Origin: Moesziomyces globuligerus
Taxonomy: Eukaryota > Basidiomycota > Ustilaginomycetes > Ustilaginales > Ustilaginaceae
Length of the DNA stretch: 64,000 nt
Direction of reading: 5' to 3'
Assembly: GCA_030849465.1 (NCBI GenBank)
Contig: JARVLF010000023.1
Location: forward strand, 124,001-188,000
The notes below the pieces were generated by a model that was given only the letters and a program-made list of their open reading frames with translations, made no database searches and was not told where the DNA came from. The position numbers and the translations under genes are program-made. Below are positions 30,298-40,199 of the stretch, piece by piece (positions within the stretch are counted from its first letter, which is position 1; each line of letters begins with the position of its first letter).

Positions 30298-33200
30298 CTA
30301 AAAGGTTAGCAGCAGGCCGATCTGGGCCTGCAAGATGATCGGGAGGTAGGCCATGCAGAAGACGGGCACGGTGGCTGTGTTGAAGAGCCTGTAGTGCATC
30401 ATCAATGCTTCGACAGCTGCTCTGCCCAGTCGAGACGGGAAGACTTGTATCAGCGCCACCCATGTCACTGGGCTGAAGACGGCGATCGCGACGTATCGCG
30501 GCAGGAAGGAGAGAAGGATCCGAGCAGGTAGGGTGTGCGAAACGGATCTCCAAGAAGCGATCGCGAGAGCAGGATACGCGAGAAGGGCGAGCGTCGTGGC
30601 CAGGGCAAAGTTGAGCACACTCAGGATAGCGACGAGCATACCAGCCTGCAGATACGCAAAGGCGATGAGTAGCGAGCCGATTCGCCGCCTGCGCGGCGCG
30701 GAGCACCGCGAGCGCAAGTAGATCGTCTCGGCCGCCTGCAGCAGCATCGATCCTGCCAATGTGGCGAGCGCGCTTTGGATCTGTGGTGCAAGGTGGACAA
30801 TTGCAAAGTTCTCATGCGGTCCGTCAGTGTCAGTCCTCCCGGACCGTCTCGTGGTGAAGAAAAGGCTTACCTTGGGTCCCTCTGAGTGCGTCAGACTGTG
30901 CGGCAGCGATTCGCAGTAGTGGAGAAGCCCGATGCCCACTGCGATGGTCGAGCCAATGCAAGCCAGAGCGGCAGCACAAGGTCGCATCGACTCGACGAGC
31001 GACTGCGACAGCAAGTCTGTCTCAGCCATCATTCCTTCGCCTGCCTTGTTCGCAAGACTGGCCTCCACCAGCTGCTCGCGATACCACGTCAGAGTGGGCG
31101 AGTCCGGCTGAACGTCGCCTGCATCCTGCTGGACGTCATCGGCTCCACGTTGCAACTGGGCGAGAATCTCCTCGCGCAAGTTTTTGGAGCGGGTCTCCTC
31201 TGCTCGCCACGATGCGAAGCCGCTGATGGTGAGGGAGATGGAGAGGAAGAGCGGGACGAGGATGGCGATGCCGATGGGCACGAAGCGGCGCGGGTTGAGG
31301 AGGAGGTAGAAGAACTGCGAGTGGTGCAGTCGCTCGAGCAGATTCGACATGGACCGCACAAAGGATTCGACGAGTCGACCCATTTGGAAGAATCCATAAG
31401 GCCCGGTAGCAGGCACTGCGTAGAGGGTTATCGCATCGACGTGATGCCTCTGGAAGAATCCATGCGGCCCGCTCGCTTGGCCGGCGAGACCGTGTCCCAC
31501 CTGTCGCAGAGCTGCACGCACGCCCTGCTCGTAGCTCTGCAGCTCGTACTCGATATCCGAGCGGAGGGAGATGCCGAATCGTCGGGCCAGTCCTCGAGCC
31601 GGTTCGGCGAGGAGCGCAGCGGTCGTCTTCTCCTCGAGGTCGACGGGAATGCCTCCCGCGACGCTGTCGGCGATCCGGACGATGGTATTGACCACGTCCA
31701 TGTTGGGCAGCTGACCATCGAAGCCCTCGTACTGCACCACGAGCGACGAGAAGGAGTCCGAAGGATAGTCGAGCGAGATGGCGTTCCACACCTGCGAGCC
31801 GCCCGAGACGACGGGCTCGACCTCGAGCCCCGTCACTCTGCTCCCAAAGTAGGCCGAGGACCAGGCGTTGATGCCTTCGAGATGGCCGTCGCTGATGACG
31901 AAGAGGAGATCCTTGCTGAGGTGCGCCTGCGTCGTGAGGTATCGCGCCAGGGCGAGTAGCGAGGCGATGCCCCTAACGTTGACTCGGCCTTCAGGCTCGA
32001 TGGACGCTTGCGTAGCGTTTTCCGACGGCGCAAAGGGATCGTTGTTGCCTGTCCACCGACTCCGCCAGCTGGCAGTGAGGACGATGGCTTCGCGGCCATC
32101 GATACGTGGCGTGGCAGATCGGGCGTAGACGTTGGTGCCCGAGACTGACGCGCTCTGCCCTGGCGCAGGATGATACTCGTAGTTCTGCTGGTGGGCGTCG
32201 AGGCCGTAGGACTGAAGCTCGGACCAGACGAACTCGGCGCGGACGGCGCTGGAAGCTGCGCCCAAGCGCGCGACCTTTTCCGAGAGCATGTCGGCGTAAG
32301 TGACGTCAAAGTAGTCCCAGTAGACACGTGCCTGGCCTGGCTGAAGGGCATTCTCGTCGACGTAGGTTCCTTTGGATACGGGCGAGCGCGGATGCGGGAT
32401 GACAAGCATGAGTGCGAGAGCGAGCACGATGAGGAGCGATCGAAGCACGAGGACGAATCGGCCGAGGAGCGACAGCACCCTACGTCTGGCCTGGATGCGG
32501 CGTCGAAAGGCGAGGCGCAGCTTTTCCTCCTTTGCCTCTCGCGCGATCCGAGCTTCTGCGAAGCGGTCAACCTCGTCATCATCGCTAATCTCCTGCGATG
32601 CTGCCGCTGCAACATCCGCATGCGATTCACCTTTTTGGTCTGTAGCCGTGCGGTCGAGGTCGGCGGCGAGCAGCAGATCCACCTCGACTTCTTCGGCGTC
32701 TTGGCGGACGGGAGAGTCATCCGCGAAAGCCGGCAGAGTAAAGCAACCGAGCACGAGAACAGCGTGACACGCGAGGAGCACTGAAGACGAAGTCTCGGTC
32801 GAAGGGAACACGTTCCAGCACCACTCGATCGCCAGCGGCAGCGCGAGCTTGACGACGACGGGGAGCCTGGCGAACCAGAGGACCAGGGGGAGCTGATGAA
32901 AGTACCACGAGTAGAACTGGTAGTGCAGGCTGCGCGCGCAGAGGATGCCGACGAGGTTCGAGGCGAATGCGCTGCAGAGGATGTTGGTCTGCGCCGGTCG
33001 GGAGAGCGTTGGCTTGCGCTGGGACAGGTTTTGGACGAGCCAGGAGGGGCCGTGCTGCAAAATGGGCGTCCAGCGGCAGAGGCCAAAGATCCCCAGCAGG
33101 ACGAGGTGAGCGGCGAGCAGGGCCCTGGCGAAGGCGGAAGACAAGAAGGTCTCTTCTGGGAGGAAGCGCCAGTTGACGGTCCAGACGTAGAGGAAAGCTC

Positions 33201-33930
33201 TGGAGAAGTCGAACGCGCGACCGAGGTATGCGGCTGGGTCGTGCTGGGTGAAGGGTAGCGAGACGAGCACCTGGACCGCCGCGACGATCGAGAGGTAGGA
33301 GAGTGTGCCGAGCAAGCCGGTGTAGGCGAAGCAGGCGGCGGCGATACCGGGCAAGAAGAGGAGGACGTTCATCTTGATGCCGAGTCCGAGGCTGAAGAGT
33401 AGCGCGGAGGAGGTCCACCTGGCGTGGGTGAGGGCGAGAAGCGCAGCATAGACGCAGAGCATGGCGATGGGATCGTTGAACATGCGGAGTACAAAGACCG
33501 ACGCGATGCGCTTGGAGGCGATCAGCGGCAGAAGCGCGATGGGGGGCAGACCGGCTCGACGGTAGAGGAGCGCGACGACGAGCACGTTGAGCGCCAGCAG
33601 ACCGGCAAAGACGTGCTGAGCAGGGAGGATGTTGGCGCCACCGTCGGTGAGCCAGTGGAAGAAGGCATAGGTGTAGACGTGGACGGCGGGATAGACGCAG
33701 GGTCCGCTGCCACCGGGAGGGTCGAGGTTGGTGTAGATTCGTTCGCCCTGCAGGAAGAGGTGGGCCTGGTCGACGTACGTCTGGAAGTCGATCTCGGTGA
33801 AGCTGACGCGTCGGATCACCGCTTCCGAGACCAGGGCAGAGGCGATCGCCAGCGCTGGCAGCGCCAGCCGATAGCCCTCGTCGTGCAGGCAGACGCGGCG
33901 AAGCCACGCCAGCGCGGACGAGCGATCCAT
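30298..33930 (-). CDS. ALG3-GAA1 fusion: Dol-P-Man mannosyltransferase joined to GPI transamidase subunit
   Basis: One open frame of 1210 codons encodes two ER proteins. Residues 1-400 are Alg3, the alpha-1,3-mannosyltransferase that acts on Man5GlcNAc2-PP-dolichol: GSGPCVYPAVHVY, SKRIASVFVLRMFND, LGIKMNVLLFLPG, YLGRAFDFSRAFLYVWTVNW and LHYQFYSWYFHQLPLVLW. Residues about 401-485 are a charged linker. Residues about 486-1210 are Gaa1 of the GPI transamidase, starting with its first membrane helix, then YVDENALQPGQ, GTNVYARSATPRIDGREA, NVRGIASLLALARYL and SKDLLFVISDGHLEG, then several C-terminal helices. No Met codon occurs between residues 187 and 508, so Gaa1 has no ATG of its own. A 60-nt in-frame intron (30870-30811) is likely near the end; its removal gives 1190 residues. 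Confidence 0.93.
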   Translation of the reverse strand: MDRSSALAWLRRVCLHDEGYRLALPALAIASALVSEAVIRRVSFTEIDFQTYVDQAHLFLQGERIYTNLDPPGGSGPCVYPAVHVYTYAFFHWLTDGGANILPAQHVFAGLLALNVLVVALLYRRAGLPPIALLPLIASKRIASVFVLRMFNDPIAMLCVYAALLALTHARWTSSALLFSLGLGIKMNVLLFLPGIAAACFAYTGLLGTLSYLSIVAAVQVLVSLPFTQHDPAAYLGRAFDFSRAFLYVWTVNWRFLPEETFLSSAFARALLAAHLVLLGIFGLCRWTPILQHGPSWLVQNLSQRKPTLSRPAQTNILCSAFASNLVGILCARSLHYQFYSWYFHQLPLVLWFARLPVVVKLALPLAIEWCWNVFPSTETSSSVLLACHAVLVLGCFTLPAFADDSPVRQDAEEVEVDLLLAADLDRTATDQKGESHADVAAAASQEISDDDEVDRFAEARIAREAKEEKLRLAFRRRIQARRRVLSLLGRFVLVLRSLLIVLALALMLVIPHPRSPVSKGTYVDENALQPGQARVYWDYFDVTYADMLSEKVARLGAASSAVRAEFVWSELQSYGLDAHQQNYEYHPAPGQSASVSGTNVYARSATPRIDGREAIVLTASWRSRWTGNNDPFAPSENATQASIEPEGRVNVRGIASLLALARYLTTQAHLSKDLLFVISDGHLEGINAWSSAYFGSRVTGLEVEPVVSGGSQVWNAISLDYPSDSFSSLVVQYEGFDGQLPNMDVVNTIVRIADSVAGGIPVDLEEKTTAALLAEPARGLARRFGISLRSDIEYELQSYEQGVRAALRQVGHGLAGQASGPHGFFQRHHVDAITLYAVPATGPYGFFQMGRLVESFVRSMSNLLERLHHSQFFYLLLNPRRFVPIGIAILVPLFLSISLTISGFASWRAEETRSKNLREEILAQLQRGADDVQQDAGDVQPDSPTLTWYREQLVEASLANKAGEGMMAETDLLSQSLVESMRPCAAALACIGSTIAVGIGLLHYCESLPHSLTHSEGPKVSLFFTTRRSGRTDTDGPHENFAIVHLAPQIQSALATLAGSMLLQAAETIYLRSRCSAPRRRRIGSLLIAFAYLQAGMLVAILSVLNFALATTLALLAYPALAIASWRSVSHTLPARILLSFLPRYVAIAVFSPVTWVALIQVFPSRLGRAAVEALMMHYRLFNTATVPVFCMAYLPIILQAQIGLLLTF

Positions 33931-34320
33931 GCGAGGCGAGAGAGGGTGGAAGGGAGGAGGCAGCGAGATGCAGGTCTATCTCGGATGCATTCCTGGAACG
34001 GCAGGGGCCAAGCAGTAGCCGCAGGGGATGGGAAGAGCTGGACTAAGGAAGGACGCGAGGTGTTCGAGACGATGACGGCGGCTGGAAGAAGTTGCACTTG
34101 GCACCGATGCACCGTGTTAGCTTTAGCCGCAGAATCGACGTTTCGGATTCACATTTTCGGGTCAGTGCGCGTTGGAACCGGCGCGTCTTGGTTAGCAGCA
34201 TGTCGCCAACCTCATCAGCAAGCTCGACCGAATGGGGCATTCAACTCAACACACAAGGCATGACTGTCAGACGATGACCGGAAGGCATGTATTGATTGAG
34301 CTTAGGCCGCGGTGGCGGCT
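33931..34320. promoter_or_regulatory. ALG3-GAA1 promoter and TAF4 3' region
   Basis: 390 bp between two minus-strand genes. No gene or repeat is apparent. Confidence 0.45.
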
Positions 34321-35682
34321 TCAGACCTGCCTTTGTTTGAGGAACTGCTCGTCGCCGGCACGTATGCGGTAGAGGAGCGCCTCGCCGCTTCCGTGGCCTG
34401 CGCCGGCCCTTCTCTCGTACTCGAGCGCAAACAGTGCATCGCGCAGGGTGACCTTGAGCCGTGCTTGGCGCTCCTCCTCATCCTTGGCCGCCTGACGCGC
34501 CGTCACATCGCCCCAGGCGCCCGCCGCAGACGCTGCATTGGAGCCAGCACCGGCCGAGCCACCGGCCGAGCCACCGTCCGCGCCACCCGCGCCGCTCCAG
34601 TTGGAGACCGCGGGTTGGGGCGCGAATTTGGGCTTGGGTAGCCGGCTTGGCGTCTTGTCGTCGTCGGCTGCAGCTTCGGCCTTGGCCTTCTTACCGCCCA
34701 GGGGGCTGCTGAAGCTGGTCGGAAACGATGAACCGCCCGAGAGCCACGAGTACTTTGCCGAACCGCCGCCGAGGTTGCGCATGGCCGTGCTGTCGGCGAG
34801 CCGCTTGCGCACGTCTTCGGACATGTTTCTCGCCGCCACACCGGGTCCCATCTTCTTGGGCCGCTTCCTGCCGTCGGCACGAGGTGTTCCTGTACCATCG
34901 TCGATGTCCATGTCGGCGCCATCGCCGCCGAGGCCTGCGGCTGCGGCGGACGACTCTTGGTCGCGCGCGAGGCGTTCGCGCCGCCTGCGCGCCTCGTCGC
35001 CGCGCTCTGCCTTTTCGAGCGCGGCGAGTTGCTTGAGCGGATCGCTGAGGATCGACTCGTGGTACATGGGCTGGGAGGTCGAGGCGTAGAGCGGAGGCGG
35101 ATGCTGGTGCGACGACCAGCTTCGGTGGCGCGAGGCGGCGATCATGGCCTCGAGCACGTTTTTCAGCCGCGTCCGTGCGGCGAGCGAGAGGTAGTTGAGC
35201 ACCGCCGCATCGACGCTGAGTCCGTGCTGCTGGGCGAGCGTATGCACCTTGTACGCGAGCGGATATACCTGCAGGAAGAGCTCATCGTCGTCCGCCTGCG
35301 CCGCGCCTCGCTGCTGCTGCTGCTGCTGCTGCTGCGCGTGCTGCGACTGCTGCATGAGCTCGCGCCTTTGGATCGCCTCTTCCTCCGCTTGCAGATCGAC
35401 TCCCGAGGCTCCCATCACGTCGACCAGGCTGTCGAAGTTGTCCTTCTGCTCCGGTGCCGCTGCGGCGGGCTTGAGACCGTTGGCGGATGCATTTGCCGAC
35501 GTCGACGCGATGGGTGTCGAGGGGGACGCGGCCGAGGCGTCGGGGTGGTCGGCTTTGAATCGCTTGGCTAGCGGCACGGAAGAGTTGGAGCGCTCTCTGG
35601 CGCCTTGCGATGCTGTATTTGGCGCATCGTTGGTGGGTGTGGGAGGCGCATTCGGACTGCTCACGGCTGGCGAGGATGCCAT
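34321..35682 (-). CDS. TAF4: TFIID subunit TAF4
   Basis: A 453-residue protein whose C-terminal two thirds match the TAF4 family. The histone-fold region has LSVDAAVLNYLSLAARTRLKN and LEAMIAASRHR, a charged block with KQLAALEKAERGDEARRRRERL follows, and the extreme C-terminus has the conserved VTLRDALFALEYER. Residues 1-130 are Ser/Pro/Ala-rich and carry a Gln run encoded by consecutive CAG triplets. TAF4 pairs with TAF12 in TFIID. The frame is open to 35934 with an ATG there, but the ATG at 35682 (MASSPAVSS) starts the Ser/Ala-rich tail common in such proteins and is preferred. It is intronless. Confidence 0.9.
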   Translation of the reverse strand: MASSPAVSSPNAPPTPTNDAPNTASQGARERSNSSVPLAKRFKADHPDASAASPSTPIASTSANASANGLKPAAAAPEQKDNFDSLVDVMGASGVDLQAEEEAIQRRELMQQSQHAQQQQQQQQRGAAQADDDELFLQVYPLAYKVHTLAQQHGLSVDAAVLNYLSLAARTRLKNVLEAMIAASRHRSWSSHQHPPPLYASTSQPMYHESILSDPLKQLAALEKAERGDEARRRRERLARDQESSAAAAGLGGDGADMDIDDGTGTPRADGRKRPKKMGPGVAARNMSEDVRKRLADSTAMRNLGGGSAKYSWLSGGSSFPTSFSSPLGGKKAKAEAAADDDKTPSRLPKPKFAPQPAVSNWSGAGGADGGSAGGSAGAGSNAASAAGAWGDVTARQAAKDEEERQARLKVTLRDALFALEYERRAGAGHGSGEALLYRIRAGDEQFLKQRQV

Positions 35683-36218
35683 GTTTGCCAGTGAGCCGGG
35701 TTCGGCGGGGCTGTCGCGTAGGAGTGAGATGCGGATGCGGTGCGAGCACTCGTTGCGGACAGCAGTTTCGCGGTCGTGGGCGCCGGTCGACAGAGGATGG
35801 TGATGATGGGTGCAGATGGCAGTCGTAGAAGGGACGGGGCAGTGCGAGGTGATGCGAGGTGGAGCCAGTCGAGTCGTTGGCCCTCGACGCTCAGTGCGAA
35901 ATTCGGATTGCGGGAAAGCGCTTCTTTGATGCATTTCACTCGTCGCGGCTTTCAGAGACGCGTTGGATTTTCCACGTTTTCAAGGTGTGAGATCGTCTGC
36001 TCACACCACGAGCAGCTTGCTCAGCATTCACTTTCACATTGGCGGTCGCAGCCCTTCGACCCGCCCATACCGTATCGCCTTTGCACCGATGCGAATGCTA
36101 AAGCCTTTCGAGTTACTGTACACTGTTGTCATCATGTGTTGTCATGGCATCTTGTCGTTCGACTCGCCTGCAGTGCATATGCATTCGCAAGTCGGGAAGC
36201 GTGCGGGGATCGACAGTA
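35683..36218. promoter_or_regulatory. TAF4 promoter and GOT1 3' region
   Basis: 536 bp between two minus-strand genes. It contains one ACGCGT site (35958-35963). No gene is visible. Confidence 0.45.
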
Positions 36219-36836
36219 TCATACAGCTGATTGACGCGCTCCCGCCAGCCTGTCCAGCACCTTTGAATACGACGTATAGGGGTTAGGGTGGTGATTCGGA
36301 TCAGTAAGCCATGATCGGCACTTGCGCAAGCGAACGTTGGAAGAAGAAAAAGGGGGGGGGGAAGAGGAAGGACTTACGTTTGCGATTCCCGGGAGGGAGA
36401 GGAAGTTGCCGATGAGGGGGAGTTGGCGGAGGAAGTTGAGGATGACGGGGAAAAAGTCGCCAAAGAGGTTGAGGAAGCCGAAGGCCTCGACGGCCATGCC
36501 TACGACTGCCCACTTGCAGAAGACGAGCAGCATGCCGGCAAAGAAGCAGATGGTGCCGCGGATCTTTTGCTTGCGTGCGAAAAAGTAAAACGTCTTTTGC
36601 GGGCCGATGAGCAGCGCGATGCCCGCCGTGAAGAGCACGTTGCCCAGCGCAAGAAGCGCAGCATCAAAGAAGAGCAGGATGCCCACAAAGATGAAGAACG
36701 TCCCAAACGAGACCAGTCCCGCACCGATCTCTGTTGCCGCCAGTCAAGCGTAAGGTTGCAATCCAGCGTCAGCTTCTCCCCACCCTCCGCTCGGAGAGGT
36801 CGCGTGGTACTCACTTTGCTGATCTGTAAGCCACAT
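36219..36836 (-). CDS. GOT1: Vesicle transport protein Got1
   Basis: A small four-helix membrane protein of ER-Golgi transport. Three exons give 138 residues, the same length as yeast Got1: 36836-36815 (MWLTDQQ plus one base), 36730-36378 and 36260-36219. The introns are 84 and 117 nt with GTGAGT and GTAAGT donors. Splicing yields MWLTDQQKIGAGLVSFG, then ILLFFDAALLALGNVLF, GIALLIGPQKTFYFFARKQKIRG, GDFFPVILNFLRQLPLIG and LPGIANVLDRLAGAR, in family order. Without the outer exons the protein would lack the conserved start and end. Confidence 0.94.
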
Positions 36837-37295
36837 CTTGAAACGAACCGACCGTTGGGCGATCGCGACTCTGGCTTCTTCCGAGGTGGTGGAAGCCGGT
36901 TGACGTGCGTTGGACGCGTTAGCCGCCTCGATGCCAAATTCCGCCGCCCAGACCGCGTTCAGCTGTCAGTCAGTCGCAGAGTGGCGCTCATCATCCGCAC
37001 CTCCGGCTCCCGAGAACACGTCTATTTCCTCAGACCCCTCTCTCTTCCCAGCTCTCCTTACCCCCAAGCCCCGGCGTCCCAATGCAATGTGCAACACAAA
37101 CGGTAGCCGCAAGCGAAACGGGTGACGTGGATTGCAAGCTACACCATCGACAAGGGTACAAGGGTACTAGTACACACAACAAAAAAAAAACAAACCAACA
37201 TACACATACACAAACACACGTACAGTTCTGTAGCGCGGCGGGACATGCGCGCGCGCGCCAGGCCAGGTCAGTCGGACCACTCGCTGGCGGGACGA
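36837..37295. promoter_or_regulatory. GOT1 promoter and 3' region of the LIM-binding gene
   Basis: 459 bp. An ACGCGT site lies at 36914-36919, about 80 bp upstream of GOT1. The stretch 37165-37225 is A/C-rich (T/G-rich on the minus strand) and probably lies in the 3' UTR of the next gene. Confidence 0.45.
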
Positions 37296-39288
37296 CTATC
37301 GCTGTCTCTTGGCCGGGTTGGCCGCATGCGCCAGCTTGGGACTCGGGCTCGGCGCGCTTTTGCCCTTGCGCTTGAGGTTCGAGACGCCGTTGACCGTGGG
37401 CGAGGCATGGTTCGACGCCGAGCCGTTCTCTAGCGGTCGGCCTTGCGCGCTTGGCGGTCGACCCGGAACCTGTCCCGGCGTCGCCACCGAGCCAGCTACA
37501 CCCTGCGCAGCGCCGCCGTTGCCCTCCGACATGGCAGCACCGCCCGTGAGCGGGGCCGAGCTTCGCTGCTGCATCTCGCGATACTGCGTCGCAAACTTGC
37601 GCAGCGAGTCGATCGGCCCCAGCTTGTCGCGCATGCTCATGTCGATCAGATCGCGCAGCTGGCAAACGCTCTCGGTGATCTCGAGGCATCGCATCGCACG
37701 CAGCGAAATCCCGTACTCGTTCACAGGATAGTCCGGCAGGAACGTCTTCTCCACCGACACGCTGTAGCCACTCTGACCGAGGTCGTCGTCGCCCGAACCG
37801 GCACCCTCCTCGGTCTTGATGGTGGGACCTCCGTTGTCGTCGTGGGTCTGCTCGTCACGGCCGTCCTTGCCCTCGTCATTACGAGCTGCACCTGCTCGCG
37901 CTCCGGCCTTCTTGGTGCCGTTGGCCAGCGAGCCGGTCGGGTCGGGCGTACTCCGGATGGTGGTGACCAAGCTCGAGGGCAGAGGATGGTCGACTTTGGA
38001 CTTCTGGATAGCCACGCGCGGGATGTAACCGGCATGCGCATGTACAGTAAAGTCGAGCGACTCGAGCCGCAGCTGAACATCCATCTTGCCCGGCTCGCCT
38101 ACCTGATCCACGGCCCAGGGCACGAACGAGGCGCGCAGCCGTCCGGACATCTGCACCTGCCATCCGCTCTCGAAGCTCGAGACAAAGGTGGCCTTGGCAG
38201 CCTCGACCTGGTGCGTGACGTTGGCCGAGGGGAAGCTGTTGAGGAACTTGTGCGAGGTGGGTGGCGGCGGAAGCGGATTGACGGGCGGCCAGCCCGTGTG
38301 GAACTCCCTCGGATTCTCGAGCTGCAGCTGCGAGGAGCGTAGACCGGAGACGTAGTTGGTGAGCATGAAGCGCGGCAGGACGCAGGTGGGGACCTCGAAG
38401 CCCTTTTGCTCGCGTGAGGTGGCGTTCCAGAGGATCAGACGGAAGACGCCCGTGGGCACAAAGAACTCATCGACAAACATGCGCCAGTAGTCAATGTCGG
38501 CGCGATTCGCGCCGCTGCCCAGCGCCTCGGAGTACTGGAGCAGCCGGAGCACCGCCGTGCCTGCGGGGAAGTGAGACTGGAGGTGCGGGTTCGGCCCAGG
38601 AGCGCCAGCCATGGCCTCGACGCCGGCCGCGGTGGAAGTGGCGAGGGGCCCATTGAGGCCAGCGGGGGCGCCTGCCGGGGTAGCGAGAGGTCGCGCGGCG
38701 AGTTTTTGCGCCATCTGACTCGAGTTGGGCGAGGTGGTGCTTGGTCGAGCGATGACGGGGCCCTGAGCCGCAGCAGGAGGATTTGCGGGCTGAAGGGCCG
38801 GAGTGGGCGCGGCGGAAGGGGGGCGAGTATGGGTGGGTGTTGGAGGTCCGGGATGATTGAGGGGAACGGAAGCCTGGCGAAGAGGCATGGGTGCGTTGAC
38901 CTGAGGGCTGGGCATGGAGGAAGCGGCGGCGGGCGGAGCGGAACCAGCGGAGGCGGTGGACTGCATGGCATGAGCCGCGTGGGAGATGGGCGTGGAAGTG
39001 CGGTGCGGGGCAGGCTGGCCTGGTCGCTGGGCGAGGGAGGAAGGGAGGGGGCTGTTGTGAGCGGTTGCGGGCTGCGAGTTGTTGTTGCTGTGCTGGGAGG
39101 GAGGGAGCGAGTTTTGACGATGAAGGGCGGGTGCGGAGAGGGAAGTCTGCTGGAGGGCGTGCTGGGCCTGCGGATGCGAATGGAGGGTGACCTGGGAGTG
39201 GGTCTGGATGTGCTGCTGCTGAGGTTGATGCTGTGGTGTCTGAGGCTGTGCGTTCTGCTGATGAGGGTGGTGAGGTTGCGACTGCTGT

Positions 39289-39338
<50 letters not shown>

Positions 39339-39407
39339 AAGCTGCTGCTGACGCTGCTGCTGCTGTTGCTGATGCAACAGGACCTGCTGATGTTGCTGTG
39401 CGGCATG

Positions 39408-39446
<39 letters not shown>

Positions 39447-40080
39447 CGGATTGGATTGTTGTGCGTGCTGTTGCTGTGCGTGCTGTTGCTGCTGCTGCTG
39501 ATGTTGCTGCATGAGTTGCACCTGATGTTGGTGTTGCTGAAGCTGGAGATGCTGCTGGTGTTGCGCTTGTTGATGTTGTTGCTGCGGATTGAAGCCGACT
39601 CCAGCGGGTCCAGGCGGTCGCTGCTGCTGCTGCTGCTGTTGTTGTTGAGCGTTGGCGAGCTGTTGTGGCTGGTTTGCGTGCGCTATCCTTGCCATTTGGG
39701 CCTGGTGCTGCTGCATGGTGGGATGATAGGCGGAAGAGCCCGAGGCGTTTGCCATGTGAGGCTGTTGATTGACTTGAGGAGCAGCGGCGGGGCCACCGGT
39801 GTAGACGACGGAGGGCTGTGGCGGGTGCTGGTGTTGCTGCTGGGAAGGCTGCTGCGGATGCTGCTGCTGGTGTTGGAGGTGGTGACTCTGGAGCTGTTGC
39901 TGCTGTTGTTGTTGTTGCTGTTGTTGCTGCTGAAGCTGTTGCTGCTGTTGGAGCTGATGCGGATGCGAGGATGGCGGCTGCATCTGCTGCGGGAGCGAAG
40001 GTTGCTGCGGGTGTGGCGGGTGCTGGGCGTAGACGGAGGGCTGCATGCTGTAAGTCGGATTGGATTGCATGGCGCCCGGG

Positions 40081-40112
<32 letters not shown>

Positions 40113-40199
40113 CGGGTGAAGCTGCTGTTGCTGGTGTTGTTGATGATGCTGCTGCTGTGCCATGTGAGGCTGCATGTGGAACGCGTTGTTGGGCATCAT
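37296..40199 (-). CDS. Gln-rich LIM-domain-binding co-regulator (PtaB/Mfg1/Adn1-like)
   Basis: A 967-residue protein. The N-terminal half is dominated by Gln and His runs from CAG/CAA triplets, followed by Pro/Ser/Ala-rich sequence. Residues about 540-840 carry a LIM-binding (Ldb1/SEUSS-type) domain: AVLRLLQYSEAL, DIDYWRMFVDEFFVPTGVFRLILWN, FEVPTCVLPRFMLTNYVSGL. A nuclear-targeting Lys/Arg tail (KRKGKSA ... PAKRQR) ends the protein. Fungal members (Aspergillus PtaB, yeast Mfg1, fission-yeast Adn1) partner with a LisH protein (SomA/Flo8) to control adhesion, filaments and development. Start: tandem ATGs at 40199 (MMPNNAFHMQ); the upstream open frame to 40688 reads tandem-repeat leader. No intron is evident. 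Confidence 0.88.
39290..40165 (-). repeat. CAG/CAA-rich polyglutamine coding tract
   Basis: Long runs of CTG/TTG on the plus strand encode Gln tracts of up to fifteen residues interrupted by His. The antisense strand reads as a long Leu-rich frame, an artefact of this tract. Confidence 0.9.

Noticed and set aside
32400..32760. GAA1 as a separate gene with its own start in the linker region
   Set aside because: No ATG in the GAA1 frame before its first membrane helix, and no convincing donor or acceptor that would bring in an exon from another frame.
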